Shown in pieces: positions 55,902-64,000 of a DNA stretch of 64,000 bases. Within the stretch, counting starts at the first letter, position 1. Every line of letters starts with the position of its first letter. Where the stretch lies: the NCBI GenBank assembly GCA_019636095.1, contig JAHBYF010000002.1, positions 310,001 through 374,000 on the forward strand. Direction: 5' to 3'. The position numbers were made by a program, and so were the translations under genes. This DNA is from Hyphomonadaceae bacterium. Its GTDB lineage: Bacteria > Pseudomonadota > Alphaproteobacteria > Caulobacterales > Aquidulcibacteraceae. The notes beneath the pieces are model-generated. The model was not told the DNA's origin. It made no database searches and saw only the letters and a program-made list of their open reading frames with translations.

Positions 55902-56895
55902 CGCGCGTTCCTGCGGCGGTCCGGCGGCTCAGCCATGCCGCTTCCCTCAGCCATTTTCGTAAGGGTTTGGCCGGGTATCCGCTCCAAACCTCGCCTGACG
56001 GCACGTCTTGGAACACAGCCGCGCCGCCTGCAAGGGTAGCACCCGCGCCAATATTACGGTGATCGGCCACGCCAACCCGGCCGCCCAGCGTGACGCCATC
56101 GCCAATTTTGGTTGACCCAGAGATTCCGCCAAAGGCGGCGATAAGGACGCCGCGCCCGATCTCGCAATTATGCGCCACGTGACAGAGATTATCGATCTTC
56201 GCCCCTTCACCGATCAGCGTGTCGTCGAACACACCCCGATCGACGCAGCTGTTTGCGCCAATCGTGACCTTGTCTTGGATCACCACTCTCCCGAGATGCG
56301 GCACATCGACCGGGCCCGACGCATCGCCGGCAACGCCAAAACCTTGCTCGCCCACCACTGCGCCTGCAAGGATGGTCACGTCGTCACCGATCAGAGCGAA
56401 CGAGAGCGAGACGCGCGCGCCGATCTTGCTTCGGCGGCCAATGGCGACACCAGGGCCAATGACGCTGTTGGGGCCAATCTCTGTTTCCGCGCCGATTTCC
56501 GCCCCAGGTCCAATGACCACGCCTGGGCCTATACGTACGCCGTCTTCCAATTTGGCGGTTGGATCGATTGTGGGCCCGCCTAACACGAAACCCCGAGCGC
56601 GAATGAGGGAAGGCACAACGCGCGCGAAGAACGACCGCGGCCGATCAATAAGGATAAGCGCCGCCGCCCTAGGCGCGAGATGCGCGAGCGCTGGGGGAAT
56701 AATGCAGGCGCCTGGCGCAGACTCCAGCGCCGCACCTTTCTTGCCCTCATAGTAGCAAAGGTCGTGAGGACCAGCGCTGTCGGCGGGAGCGGCGCCGGTA
56801 ATCTCGCGATCGGCGTCACCGCCGATATCGCTTGAAGGCGCAAGCGCCCGGACCGTCACCGGTCCGAGCGCCTCGTAGAAGCGGGGATCGATCAT
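55888..56895 (-). CDS. lpxD: UDP-3-O-acylglucosamine N-acyltransferase
   Basis: 335 residues. Beta-helix acyltransferase for the third step of lipid A synthesis. An N-terminal uridine-binding domain (about 1-105) is followed by hexapeptide repeats (DGVRIGPGVVIGPGAEIGAE) and the catalytic His in LCHVAHNCEIGRGVL. I chose ATG 56895; a GTG at 56916 with a GGAGC upstream is also possible (342 residues). Confidence 0.96.
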   Translation of the reverse strand: MIDPRFYEALGPVTVRALAPSSDIGGDADREITGAAPADSAGPHDLCYYEGKKGAALESAPGACIIPPALAHLAPRAAALILIDRPRSFFARVVPSLIRARGFVLGGPTIDPTAKLEDGVRIGPGVVIGPGAEIGAETEIGPNSVIGPGVAIGRRSKIGARVSLSFALIGDDVTILAGAVVGEQGFGVAGDASGPVDVPHLGRVVIQDKVTIGANSCVDRGVFDDTLIGEGAKIDNLCHVAHNCEIGRGVLIAAFGGISGSTKIGDGVTLGGRVGVADHRNIGAGATLAGGAAVFQDVPSGEVWSGYPAKPLRKWLREAAWLSRRTAAGTRDESK

Positions 56896-56942
56896 GCGCC
56901 GACTATCTGGCGCCACCGAGCTCCGATGTCACTGTCCCCGGC

Positions 56943-57572
56943 CTATTGAGCGGCCGGTTGCTGAGCTTGACACTCGCTCGCCGCGTGGCGGGTGACGTTG
57001 GCGACCCGGCTGTTTTGGTTCTGATCCAGTTGTTGGATGACCGTCGTCGTGATCTCAAAGTTGGGATCGAACGACGTGGTGTTGCTGGCGTCGATCACGA
57101 TGCCAGCGCCGCGCGACGTCATGACCGACTGCACGATCGGGCTCACCTGACGGTCGAAATCGCGCATTGCGATCAATTGCGAGCACTGCATATCGCCTTC
57201 GAGGCCGCGGGCTCGACCCTCAAGCTGCTGCAAACGCTGCTGAAACTGCTGAAACTGCGGCGCGAGCGTCGAGCTGTTTTGAATTTGTTGCTGCGTCATG
57301 TTGCGCGAAGCCGCCGCAAGGCGCTCACGTTCTTGCTGCAACGACTGCTGCTCAGGCTGGAGCGCCTGCGCTTCCGTCTGAAACTGCTGACGAAGCGCTA
57401 CCAATTTGGCCTGCAAATCGCGGCCGAGCACAGATTCTGCAGCCACACGTTGATAATTGATCACGACAGCTGTCGTCGCCTGCCCCCGATTACGTTGGGC
57501 CAAAGCTTCGGACGACACCGAGACGGCAGCCACCGCAAGAGCGGCCGCTGATAACAAACTCACCACACGCAT
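56943..57572 (-). CDS. skp: OmpH/Skp-like periplasmic chaperone
   Basis: 209 residues with a signal peptide (MRVVSLLSAAALAVAAVSVS, then SEALAQ). A Gln/Glu/Arg-rich helical region (about 55-140) matches the Skp/OmpH coiled coil that escorts unfolded outer-membrane proteins to BamA. AAGGAG before ATG 57572 decides this start over the open frame to 57716. It lies 13 bases after the bamA stop. Confidence 0.92.
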   Translation of the reverse strand: MRVVSLLSAAALAVAAVSVSSEALAQRNRGQATTAVVINYQRVAAESVLGRDLQAKLVALRQQFQTEAQALQPEQQSLQQERERLAAASRNMTQQQIQNSSTLAPQFQQFQQRLQQLEGRARGLEGDMQCSQLIAMRDFDRQVSPIVQSVMTSRGAGIVIDASNTTSFDPNFEITTTVIQQLDQNQNSRVANVTRHAASECQAQQPAAQ

Positions 57573-57585
57573 CCAGCGCTTCTCC

Positions 57586-60051
57586 TTAGAAACTCGTCCG
57601 GGTTGAGAACCGGAACTGTTCGCGTCGGTCGTAGTCCTCGTATTGGAGCGGTTGCGAGAAGTCGAATTGCACCGGGCCAAACGGGGAGTTCCAGAAGACC
57701 GACACCCCTGCCGCAACTCTTAAGCTGGCGGAATCGTCAACAATGAGGCGGTTTGATCCAACAAGGTCGACGGTCCGCCGGTTCTCTGCATCAAGGTAGC
57801 CTAAAGTACCGAAATCTACGAACAGCGCGCTGCCGAGCGAGAAGCTCTCCGGCAGCGGCAACGGCACATCTAGCTGTAGCGTTCCGATCGCGTAGGCGTT
57901 TCCGCCCACCGCGTCGCCGCGCTGAACAACCTCGCCCGTCACATCGTCGACGAGCAATTGCCGCGGGCCAATGCCGGCCACGTCAAATCCGCGGAACGAG
58001 GAACCACCTTTGAAGAACCGGTCATTGATGCGGACCGAGTCCCCATTCCAGCCCGAGATCAAGCCGGCGCTGCCCCGGAAACTGGCCCGGAAGCCGTACG
58101 GCAGTCCGTAATAAACGCCCCCATCGACTTCAGTGCGAAGATAATTCACCTCACCACCCAAGCCGGCAATATCTTGGCTGAAATCCAAATTAAACCCGCG
58201 CGTGGCGTTGGTCGGCGCGTTGCGGCGGTCCCAATTCACCTGGAAACCAAGCACCGACGTCAGGAACGTGCCTTCCTGATCGCACAGGAGCGGTCGCGCT
58301 GGGTTCGCTGGATCGCACTGGTTGATGTCTGGTGTCAAAACGTTGGCGTCGTGATCGACAAAGATGTCGGCGATCGTCGTGTCGTCTTGGATGAGTGAGT
58401 AGGTCAGCCCCAGATTGGTGCGCTCGCCTATCCGGAAGCCAGTCCGTAGACCGATGCCGGTCGATTGGTTCTCAAAAGAAGATTGATCGAGGAAGTCAGT
58501 GCGCAACGAATAGATGTCGAAACCAGCAGCGATTTCGCGGCCCATGAACCGCGGCTCGGTGAAGCGAAGATCGAGCTGCTGGCGCTGCGCACTCGATGAG
58601 GCGCGTAGACGCAGAAACTGGCCGCGGCCACGCAGGTTGCGCTCCGTGACAGAGACATCGAACAGGAAGCTTTCGGTGGACGAATACCCCGCGGCAAACG
58701 CGAACTCACCGGTCGACTGTTCTTCCACCGTAACCGTAACGACAGAGCGGTCCGGTTGAGAGCCATCGGCGTCTTCAACTTTGACATCCGTGAAGAAGCC
58801 GAGACCCTGAATGCTTTGACGTGAGCGATCCAGCAGAACGCGGTTGAAGGCGTCGCCTTCGCTCACTCGCATCTCGCGACGGATGACGCGGTCGACCGTG
58901 CGAGTATTGCCCACGATATCGATGCGCTCGATAAAGGTGCGCGGCCCCTCGTCGACTTCAAAAGTGATATTGACTTTGCGATTTTCGCGGTCGCGCTCGA
59001 CCACCGGCGTGATTTGGACGTTGGCGTAGCCCACGGTGCCCGCCACGTAGGTCATCGCGTCGATGGCGTCTTCGATTTGCTCGCCACGGAACACGGTGCC
59101 GCTGCGAATGGGATTCACCGCGCGCAACAGGGATTCCGGCAAGCGATTGAGTTCCGTCTGAATCGTGATGTCGCCGAACTCGTAGCGAACGCCTTCGTCT
59201 ACCGTGAAGGTGACGAAGAAGTCGCGTTGATCTGGCGTAAGTTCGGCAACGGCTGAGACAACACGGAAGTCGGCGTAGCCGCGATTGTTGTAGAACTGCC
59301 GCAATTGCTCGCGGTCATATTCCAACCGATCTGGATCGTAGTTGTCGTTGTTGGAGAAAAAATTCCACCAATGGGACTCGGTCGTGACGATGGCGTCGCG
59401 CAACCGGCGATCAGAGAATTCCTCGTTGCCGATAAAGTTAACGTCGCGGATGCCGGTCGTGGGACCTTCGTCAACCTCGAAGATGAGGTCCACACGGTTC
59501 TGATCCAACTCGCGCACTTGCGGTGTAACTTGCGCCGCGAAACGGCCGTTGCGACGATAAACGTCTAGAATGCGTTGCACGTCCGCTTGCGCACGCGCCG
59601 GCGTGAATACCGAACGCGGACGCGCCTGAACTTCGTCCTCGAGATCATCCTGATCGAGCGTCCGCATGCCTTCAAAGATCACGCGGTTGATGATCGGATT
59701 CTCACTGACGACGACCACGAGGTCGGTGCCGCGTTGTTCAATCTGCACGTCAGAGAACAACCCCGTCGCGAACAGCGTCTTGATCGACATGTCGATGCGT
59801 TCGGGGTCGAAGGTGTCGCCGGGACCGACTTGAAGATACGACGAAATCGTCGCGGGTTCGATGCGTTGGTTACCTTCAACGAGCACGCGCCGAATGGCGA
59901 CGCTGTTTTGCTGCGCCTGCGGCGGCGTGGCTGTTTGGTTTTGTTGTGCGTAGGCGTCCGAGCTTGCCGCCAAAAGCGCGCCAGCACCTGCGCCCACCGT
60001 GGCGACACATCCCAGTGCGCCGAGCGCCACATCCCGCAGTACCCGCTTCAT
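57586..60051 (-). CDS. bamA: Outer-membrane assembly factor BamA
   Basis: 821-residue Omp85 protein. A signal sequence is followed by five POTRA domains (about 48-430; repeats start with VAIRRVLVEGNQRI, NRVIFEGMRTLDQD, TGIRDVNFIGNEEF and so on) and a C-terminal 16-strand barrel (about 430-821) with the L6-type GYSSTESFLFDVSV and RGFDVAGIGPRQL segments and ending in Phe. Complete and of usual length. Starts downstream of rseP after about 80 bases containing a hairpin. Confidence 0.97.
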   Translation of the reverse strand: MKRVLRDVALGALGCVATVGAGAGALLAASSDAYAQQNQTATPPQAQQNSVAIRRVLVEGNQRIEPATISSYLQVGPGDTFDPERIDMSIKTLFATGLFSDVQIEQRGTDLVVVVSENPIINRVIFEGMRTLDQDDLEDEVQARPRSVFTPARAQADVQRILDVYRRNGRFAAQVTPQVRELDQNRVDLIFEVDEGPTTGIRDVNFIGNEEFSDRRLRDAIVTTESHWWNFFSNNDNYDPDRLEYDREQLRQFYNNRGYADFRVVSAVAELTPDQRDFFVTFTVDEGVRYEFGDITIQTELNRLPESLLRAVNPIRSGTVFRGEQIEDAIDAMTYVAGTVGYANVQITPVVERDRENRKVNITFEVDEGPRTFIERIDIVGNTRTVDRVIRREMRVSEGDAFNRVLLDRSRQSIQGLGFFTDVKVEDADGSQPDRSVVTVTVEEQSTGEFAFAAGYSSTESFLFDVSVTERNLRGRGQFLRLRASSSAQRQQLDLRFTEPRFMGREIAAGFDIYSLRTDFLDQSSFENQSTGIGLRTGFRIGERTNLGLTYSLIQDDTTIADIFVDHDANVLTPDINQCDPANPARPLLCDQEGTFLTSVLGFQVNWDRRNAPTNATRGFNLDFSQDIAGLGGEVNYLRTEVDGGVYYGLPYGFRASFRGSAGLISGWNGDSVRINDRFFKGGSSFRGFDVAGIGPRQLLVDDVTGEVVQRGDAVGGNAYAIGTLQLDVPLPLPESFSLGSALFVDFGTLGYLDAENRRTVDLVGSNRLIVDDSASLRVAAGVSVFWNSPFGPVQFDFSQPLQYEDYDRREQFRFSTRTSF

Positions 60052-60067
60052 TAAGCCCTCGACGTCT

Positions 60068-60083
60068 GACGCTCCCCAGCGTC
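60068..60083. repeat. Hairpin in the rseP-bamA intergenic region
   Basis: GACGCT, loop CCCC, AGCGTC: six perfect pairs. On the plus strand it is followed by TTGGTTTTTAG, which would resemble a terminator, but no plus-strand gene reads into it. On the minus strand it lies 17 bases upstream of the bamA start and may be a 5' UTR structure. Confidence 0.35.
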
Positions 60084-60132
60084 TTGGTTTTTAGAACCCT
60101 ATCCCGCGCCGAAACACAAGGACGAGGCGCTG

Positions 60133-61308
60133 TTACTGCGCTCCCGGAAAGAGCCTGGTAATGTCATTCCAGGTTGCGAATAAGAACAAACTCGCCATGA
60201 CGGCGAATCCAGCCCGATACGCCCATTCCTGAGCCGACGGCGGCAACGGCTTGCCTCCGCGCGCACCTTCGATGCCGTAGAAGAGCAAATGTCCCCCATC
60301 CAGGATCGGAATCGGCAGCAGATTCACAATTCCGACAGCTACCGATAGCACTGCGGCCAAATTGAGTAGCGAGAGCGCCAAGAAGCCGAGCCGATCCATC
60401 AGCGTGGTATCTGGTCCGCCACCACTGAGAGCGCCGTTGGCGACTTGACCCGAGACATTGATGATGCCGAGTGGGCCAGCGATCTGTCTGCCGGATTCGC
60501 GGCCAGTGAAGACGCCACCAATGTATGACCCTGTCTGAGCAATGATGGCCCACGTGTTCGCGGCGCCTACGCCTATAGCTTCGACAGGGCCAATCGGCTC
60601 GCGGTTAGTTGGTGAAGAGTCGTGCGTGATGCCGATGGAGCCCATTTGCGGGTTATCTTCACGCGACCGTGGCGTGATCTGCACCGTAACTTCTCGCTCG
60701 TCGCGCAACGCAACGAGCGTCAGCGTGCGGCCAGGCGACAGTGCAACCAGGCGCTGCAGGTCTTGGAAATTGCCGACACGTTGCCCATCGATCGAACGCA
60801 CAACATCGCCCGGGCGAAGCCCCGCCGCAGAGGCTGGTGAATTCGGTTCAACGGATGCAACGCTAGGCACGTCACGACCGAAGGCGAACGCCAGCAGTCC
60901 AAACGCGAAAATCGAAAAGACAAAATTGGTCAGCGGCCCTGCCGCCACCACCATTGAGCGCGTCGACAACGGCTGCGCATGAAAGAGACCTTTGTTGCGT
61001 GCTTCAGCCAACGCCGCCGGATCTTCAATTTTTTCGCGCGGCGCGGTGCTCATCGCATCTGCGTCGTCGGCGAACTTCACATAGCCGCCGAGGGGCAGTG
61101 CGCCGACTTTCCACTGAACCCCCTTCTTGTCGCGCCAACCGAAGAGTGTCTTGCCAAAGCCGATTGAGAAAGTGTCGATCGCGACCCCACGCCAGCGCGC
61201 GACTTGGAAGTGGCCAAACTCATGCACGAACACGACAACGCTGAGCACGACGACAAAGGACGCCAAAGTGACCAATAGGCCCTGGATGCTTTGCAGCAGC
61301 TCCGGCAT
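60133..61308 (-). CDS. rseP: RIP metalloprotease RseP
   Basis: 391-residue intramembrane site-2 protease. The zinc motif HEFGH is in VVFVHEFGHFQVARW and the second metal ligand in NLLPIPILDGGHL. A PDZ domain (about 150-230; VEPNSPASAAGLRPGDVVRS) separates the membrane parts. It cleaves anti-sigma factors or signal-peptide remnants after envelope stress. Upstream of bamA, downstream of dxr by 47 bases. Confidence 0.96.
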   Translation of the reverse strand: MPELLQSIQGLLVTLASFVVVLSVVVFVHEFGHFQVARWRGVAIDTFSIGFGKTLFGWRDKKGVQWKVGALPLGGYVKFADDADAMSTAPREKIEDPAALAEARNKGLFHAQPLSTRSMVVAAGPLTNFVFSIFAFGLLAFAFGRDVPSVASVEPNSPASAAGLRPGDVVRSIDGQRVGNFQDLQRLVALSPGRTLTLVALRDEREVTVQITPRSREDNPQMGSIGITHDSSPTNREPIGPVEAIGVGAANTWAIIAQTGSYIGGVFTGRESGRQIAGPLGIINVSGQVANGALSGGGPDTTLMDRLGFLALSLLNLAAVLSVAVGIVNLLPIPILDGGHLLFYGIEGARGGKPLPPSAQEWAYRAGFAVMASLFLFATWNDITRLFPGAQ

Positions 61309-61355
61309 TCAACCGCTTCCTTCCCGTGCCCATTTTTCTGAGGCGCAGTCAGCCT

Positions 61356-62543
61356 TTAGGCCGCTGCAAGGTTTCCCGCAACACGACGCGCCGCGCGCCG
61401 CGCGGCCTGATCCACCGCCCCGACTTCATCGAAGGATGAAGGCATTTTTGCGAGAAGCCCAGCCTCGGCCCCCTCTAGGTGTGACAAAGCCTGCTCGACC
61501 GTGCTGGAAATGTCGAGAAAGCGAATGCGCCCTTCCAGAAACGCCTCAACGGCGATCTCGTTCGCGGCGGACAGGGCCGTCGTGGCGGCCGCCCCTCGAT
61601 CGAGTGCGGAACGGGCCAAGCCTAGGGCAGGAAAACGCACCGGATCGGGCGCCTCAAACGTCAGCTGGGAGAGCTTGGCGAGATCTAGACGTGCTGTGGA
61701 TACCGTAGCACGATCCGGCCAACTGAGCGCGTAGGCAATTGGGATGCGCATATCCGGCGTTCCGAGCTGCGCGAGAACCGAGCCATCGACGTAATGAACC
61801 AAGCTGTGAACCGTGCTCTGCGGGTGGATGATTACGTCGATCGATTTCGAAGTAAAACCAAAGAGATATGCCGCCTCAATCAGCTCAAGCCCCTTGTTCA
61901 TCAGGGTCGCGCTGTCGACCGAAATCTTTCGGCCCATGCTCCACATGGGGTGAGCACAGGCCTGTGCCGGCGTCGCAGCCGCCATCTGCTCGCGTGACCA
62001 AGTGCGAAATGGTCCTCCTGAGGCGGTGAGTGTCAGCCTCTCGACGCGATCTGGGTGGGTGAGAACCTGGAAGATGGCGTTGTGTTCGGAATCTACCGGC
62101 AGCAGCGTCGCACCGTGGGCCTTGGCTGCCTCGATGAAGAGCGGTCCGGCACAGACCAAACATTCCTTGTTCGCCAGTGCAACATGAACGCCGCGGCGCA
62201 CGGCCGCCATCGTTGGCGCGAGTCCAGCGGCCCCAACGATCGCAGACATCACCCAATCGGCTGGTCGGGCGCCAGCTTCCTCAATGGCAGCCGGACCCGC
62301 GCCGACCTCCACATTTAGTCCCACCAATGCAGTTTTCGCGTCGCCCAGCAGGTCAAGATCGGCAATTGCAGCAAATTTGGGTTTGAGCCGCCGGCATGCA
62401 TCGACAAGCACATCCAGACGACGGCCGGCAGCGACGGCTTCGACCGAGATGTCCCAGCCCTGTCCGCGTAGCTCCTCGATCACTTGGATGGTGGATTGGC
62501 CGACAGAACCGGTCACGCCGAGAATGGAAACAGACCGCGTCAT
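61356..62543 (-). CDS. dxr: 1-deoxy-D-xylulose 5-phosphate reductoisomerase
   Basis: 395 residues. NADPH-dependent second step of the MEP pathway, upstream of IspDF. Motifs: ILGVTGSVGQSTIQVIEE (nucleotide loop), ALANKECLVCAG, LLPVDSEHNAIFQVL (metal-binding Asp/Glu) and HPMWSMGRKISVDSATLMNK. Overlaps cdsA by four bases. Confidence 0.97.
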   Translation of the reverse strand: MTRSVSILGVTGSVGQSTIQVIEELRGQGWDISVEAVAAGRRLDVLVDACRRLKPKFAAIADLDLLGDAKTALVGLNVEVGAGPAAIEEAGARPADWVMSAIVGAAGLAPTMAAVRRGVHVALANKECLVCAGPLFIEAAKAHGATLLPVDSEHNAIFQVLTHPDRVERLTLTASGGPFRTWSREQMAAATPAQACAHPMWSMGRKISVDSATLMNKGLELIEAAYLFGFTSKSIDVIIHPQSTVHSLVHYVDGSVLAQLGTPDMRIPIAYALSWPDRATVSTARLDLAKLSQLTFEAPDPVRFPALGLARSALDRGAAATTALSAANEIAVEAFLEGRIRFLDISSTVEQALSHLEGAEAGLLAKMPSSFDEVGAVDQAARRAARRVAGNLAAA

Positions 62544-63430
62544 AGGCCGCGTCCGAACAACAATGCCGTTGCACCGGGACCGAATGCGAGCGCGGCACCG
62601 ACGAGCAGCGTCGCCGCCATCAGGCTGTCTATCCGGTCAAGCACGCCACCGTGGCCAGGGATGAGTTTGCTTGCGTCCTTCACGCCGAAGTGGCGTTTGA
62701 GGAAGGATTCGAAGAGATCACCCATCAAGCCAGTGAATGCCACGATTGCCCCGATGAGCAACCATGCCGTCTGCAGCGAGTTGTCTACGTGGAACAGAAC
62801 GCCGCAGCCGTAGCCGGAGACGGCGCCAGCAAGAGTCCCAGCGATGATGCCTGAATAGGTTTTGTTAGGCGACAACCCTCGCGCGATCTTGGGGCCACCA
62901 ATTAGCTTGCCGCCAAAATACGCGAAAATGTCCGCGGCCCATATGATGGCGAAGAGCGCCAGGATGGTTTCAAGCCCTTCAGGAGCCCTATCGCGGAGCC
63001 AGAGGAAAATCGCGCATGGGAGCCCGATATATATCGTCCCTCCCACCGTCTCGATGATCGACGCAAGGGTTCTTCGTCGCACTCCCGATAAGCAAGCACA
63101 GGCCACCATCCAGACAAAGGCCAGCGTCAGATGTCCCCAGCTTGAAAACATCACGGCCCCAAGCGAACCCGCGAGCGTAAACATGAAAGCTGGTCTGAAA
63201 TTCTCGGGCTCGCTCATGCGCGCCCACTCATAGCTCATGGCGACCACTGCTGCGCCGCACATGCCTGCGAGCCACGGACCGCCAGACAGGGCCGCAGCGA
63301 CACCAGCCAACGCAAGCACCAATCCTGACACGACGCGTGCGCCAAGGTCGGACCAGTCGCCTCGCGAGAGGGGCGCTGACGGGACAGCGTCAGGCGGGGT
63401 CAGGCGCCGATCCCCCGTAGCGACGCTCAC
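62540..63430 (-). CDS. cdsA: CDP-diacylglycerol synthase
   Basis: 296 residues, about eight membrane helices. It makes CDP-diacylglycerol from phosphatidate and CTP. The family signature appears as SPNKTYSGIIAGTLAGAVSG and VKDASKLIPGHGGVLDRIDS. The frame is open for almost 100 codons further upstream, but that part lies antisense-like inside uppS; I place the start at GTG 63430, which overlaps uppS by 41 bases. GTG 63436 is an alternative. Confidence 0.94.
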   Translation of the reverse strand: MSVATGDRRLTPPDAVPSAPLSRGDWSDLGARVVSGLVLALAGVAAALSGGPWLAGMCGAAVVAMSYEWARMSEPENFRPAFMFTLAGSLGAVMFSSWGHLTLAFVWMVACACLSGVRRRTLASIIETVGGTIYIGLPCAIFLWLRDRAPEGLETILALFAIIWAADIFAYFGGKLIGGPKIARGLSPNKTYSGIIAGTLAGAVSGYGCGVLFHVDNSLQTAWLLIGAIVAFTGLMGDLFESFLKRHFGVKDASKLIPGHGGVLDRIDSLMAATLLVGAALAFGPGATALLFGRGL

Positions 63431-64000
63431 GCGCACGGAAGATAGTGATGGCCTCCGTGAGCGCTTCTTTGCCGAAGTCCGGCCAAAGCACGTCGAGGAA
63501 CACCAGCTCCGCGTATGCCGATTGCCAAAGCATGAAATTGGAGAGCCGAAACTCTCCCGACGTACGGATAAGCAAGTCCGCTGCTGGAAGCTCTTCAGTA
63601 TCGAGATAGGATTCGAATATCTTGTGGTCGATGTCGCTGGCCTGGAGTTTGCCGGCGGCGACATCAGTGGCGGCGCGACGCGCGGCGCGAACGATCTCAT
63701 CTTGGCCGCCGTAGTTGAAGGCAATGGTCAAATTGAGCTTGCTGTTGTTCTTGGTGCGCGCTTCGGCATCTTCAATGATCAGTGCGATGTCCCGCTGCAG
63801 ACCTTCTCGGGCGCCGATGACGCGCACGCGCACGCCCTCGCGAACCAATTTGTCGAGATCCCGCGCCACATAGAGCCGCAGCAGATCAAAGAGTGCGTTC
63901 ACTTCTTCGGCTGGCCGCCGCCAGTTCTCGGTCGAAAACCCAAAAACCGTAAGATACGCGACGCCAAGCTCGCCTGCGGCCTCCACCGTACGCCTTAGCG
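63390..64000 (-). CDS. uppS: Undecaprenyl diphosphate synthase (partial, N-terminus outside window)
   Basis: The last about 200 residues of a cis-prenyltransferase that makes the lipid carrier for peptidoglycan. Motifs: LTVFGFSTENWRRPAEEV, FNYGGQDEI (IAFNYGGQDEIVRAARR) and LIRTSGEFRLSNFMLWQSAY, which holds the conserved Arg/Ser and the aromatic pair. The reading frame runs to the window edge without a start, and the N-terminal DGNGRW motif is beyond 64000. First visible gene of the envelope cluster. Confidence 0.95.
   Translation of the reverse strand, partial: LRRTVEAAGELGVAYLTVFGFSTENWRRPAEEVNALFDLLRLYVARDLDKLVREGVRVRVIGAREGLQRDIALIIEDAEARTKNNSKLNLTIAFNYGGQDEIVRAARRAATDVAAGKLQASDIDHKIFESYLDTEELPAADLLIRTSGEFRLSNFMLWQSAYAELVFLDVLWPDFGKEALTEAITIFRARERRYGGSAPDPA

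Noticed and set aside
60068..60095. Plus-strand terminator between rseP and bamA
   Set aside because: It has stem and T-tract, but no plus-strand gene or transcript leads into it; listed only as a hairpin.

Overview
The window looks like an alphaproteobacterial chromosome, most likely Caulobacterales or a Hyphomonadaceae-like relative. The GC-rich sequence carries gene orders typical of that class: dusB-ntrB-ntrC-ntrY-ntrX, a fused ispDF, a pdh cluster whose E1-beta has its own lipoyl domain, tpiA-secG-pyrG near eno, trpGDC next to lexA, and the envelope cluster uppS-cdsA-dxr-rseP-bamA-skp-lpxD-fabZ-lpxA-lpxI-lpxB. A perfect GAAC-N7-GAAC LexA box, the alphaproteobacterial SOS operator, lies before lexA. 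I see no tRNA, rRNA, CRISPR array, transposase, phage or plasmid gene.

Layout. 1-6550 (minus): dusB and the two nitrogen two-component pairs NtrBC and NtrYX, coupled by 1-4 base overlaps except at a palindromic ntrC/ntrY junction. 6651-13248: ispDF, a membrane-fused spermidine-synthase-like protein, a CinA C-terminal-domain protein, a lipoprotein, a Coq10/RatA-type START protein and lipA. 13454-18940: an acyl-CoA/acyl-ACP synthetase, a gene broken by one in-frame TGA and coupled to lpdA, lpdA, a MarC protein, a degenerate receiver protein and a membrane protein. 19047-24425 (minus): ftsB, pdhA, pdhB and pdhC, with three small non-catalytic genes wedged between the E1/E2 genes. 24426-27747: an accessory block with a TIR-TM-SH3 protein, a MASE1 histidine kinase and a possible micro-ORF. 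27821-29101: eno. 29184-35644: a second accessory block with a ribbon-helix-helix/exported fusion, lipoproteins, rpmF, a 40-residue membrane protein under a CRP-like palindrome, a metallophosphoesterase, a frameshifted lipid kinase, two DUF2807 paralogues, an esterase and a TerB-like protein. 35691-39009 (minus): tpiA, secG, pyrG. 39109-46563 (plus): a PpiD/SurA-like foldase, trpE, a secreted Ala/Thr-rich protein, trpGDC and lexA. 46575-52576: comEC, gltX, gltA and a secreted repeat protein. 52600-64000 (minus): the envelope cluster from uppS to lpxB.

How the genes work together. LipA makes the lipoyl cofactor used by PdhB and PdhC, and LpdA reoxidises it; GltA consumes the acetyl-CoA produced. 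IspDF and Dxr are MEP-pathway enzymes that supply UppS, the undecaprenyl diphosphate synthase. LpxD, LpxA, LpxI, LpxB and FabZ make lipid A precursors, while Skp, BamA and RseP handle outer-membrane protein assembly and stress. 

Most of the window is ordinary core genome. The points most worth a second look are the TIR-TM-SH3 gene between eno and ftsB, the RHH/exported fusion with a palindromic upstream operator candidate, the absence of the sigma54 GAFTGA loop in both NtrC and NtrX, the TGA-interrupted gene coupled to lpdA, the frameshift at the GGDGT motif of the lipid kinase, the pseudo-receiver protein, and a palindromic repeat inserted in frame in the PdhB linker. I did not find a convincing complete new multi-gene system; the two accessory blocks are the best candidates.
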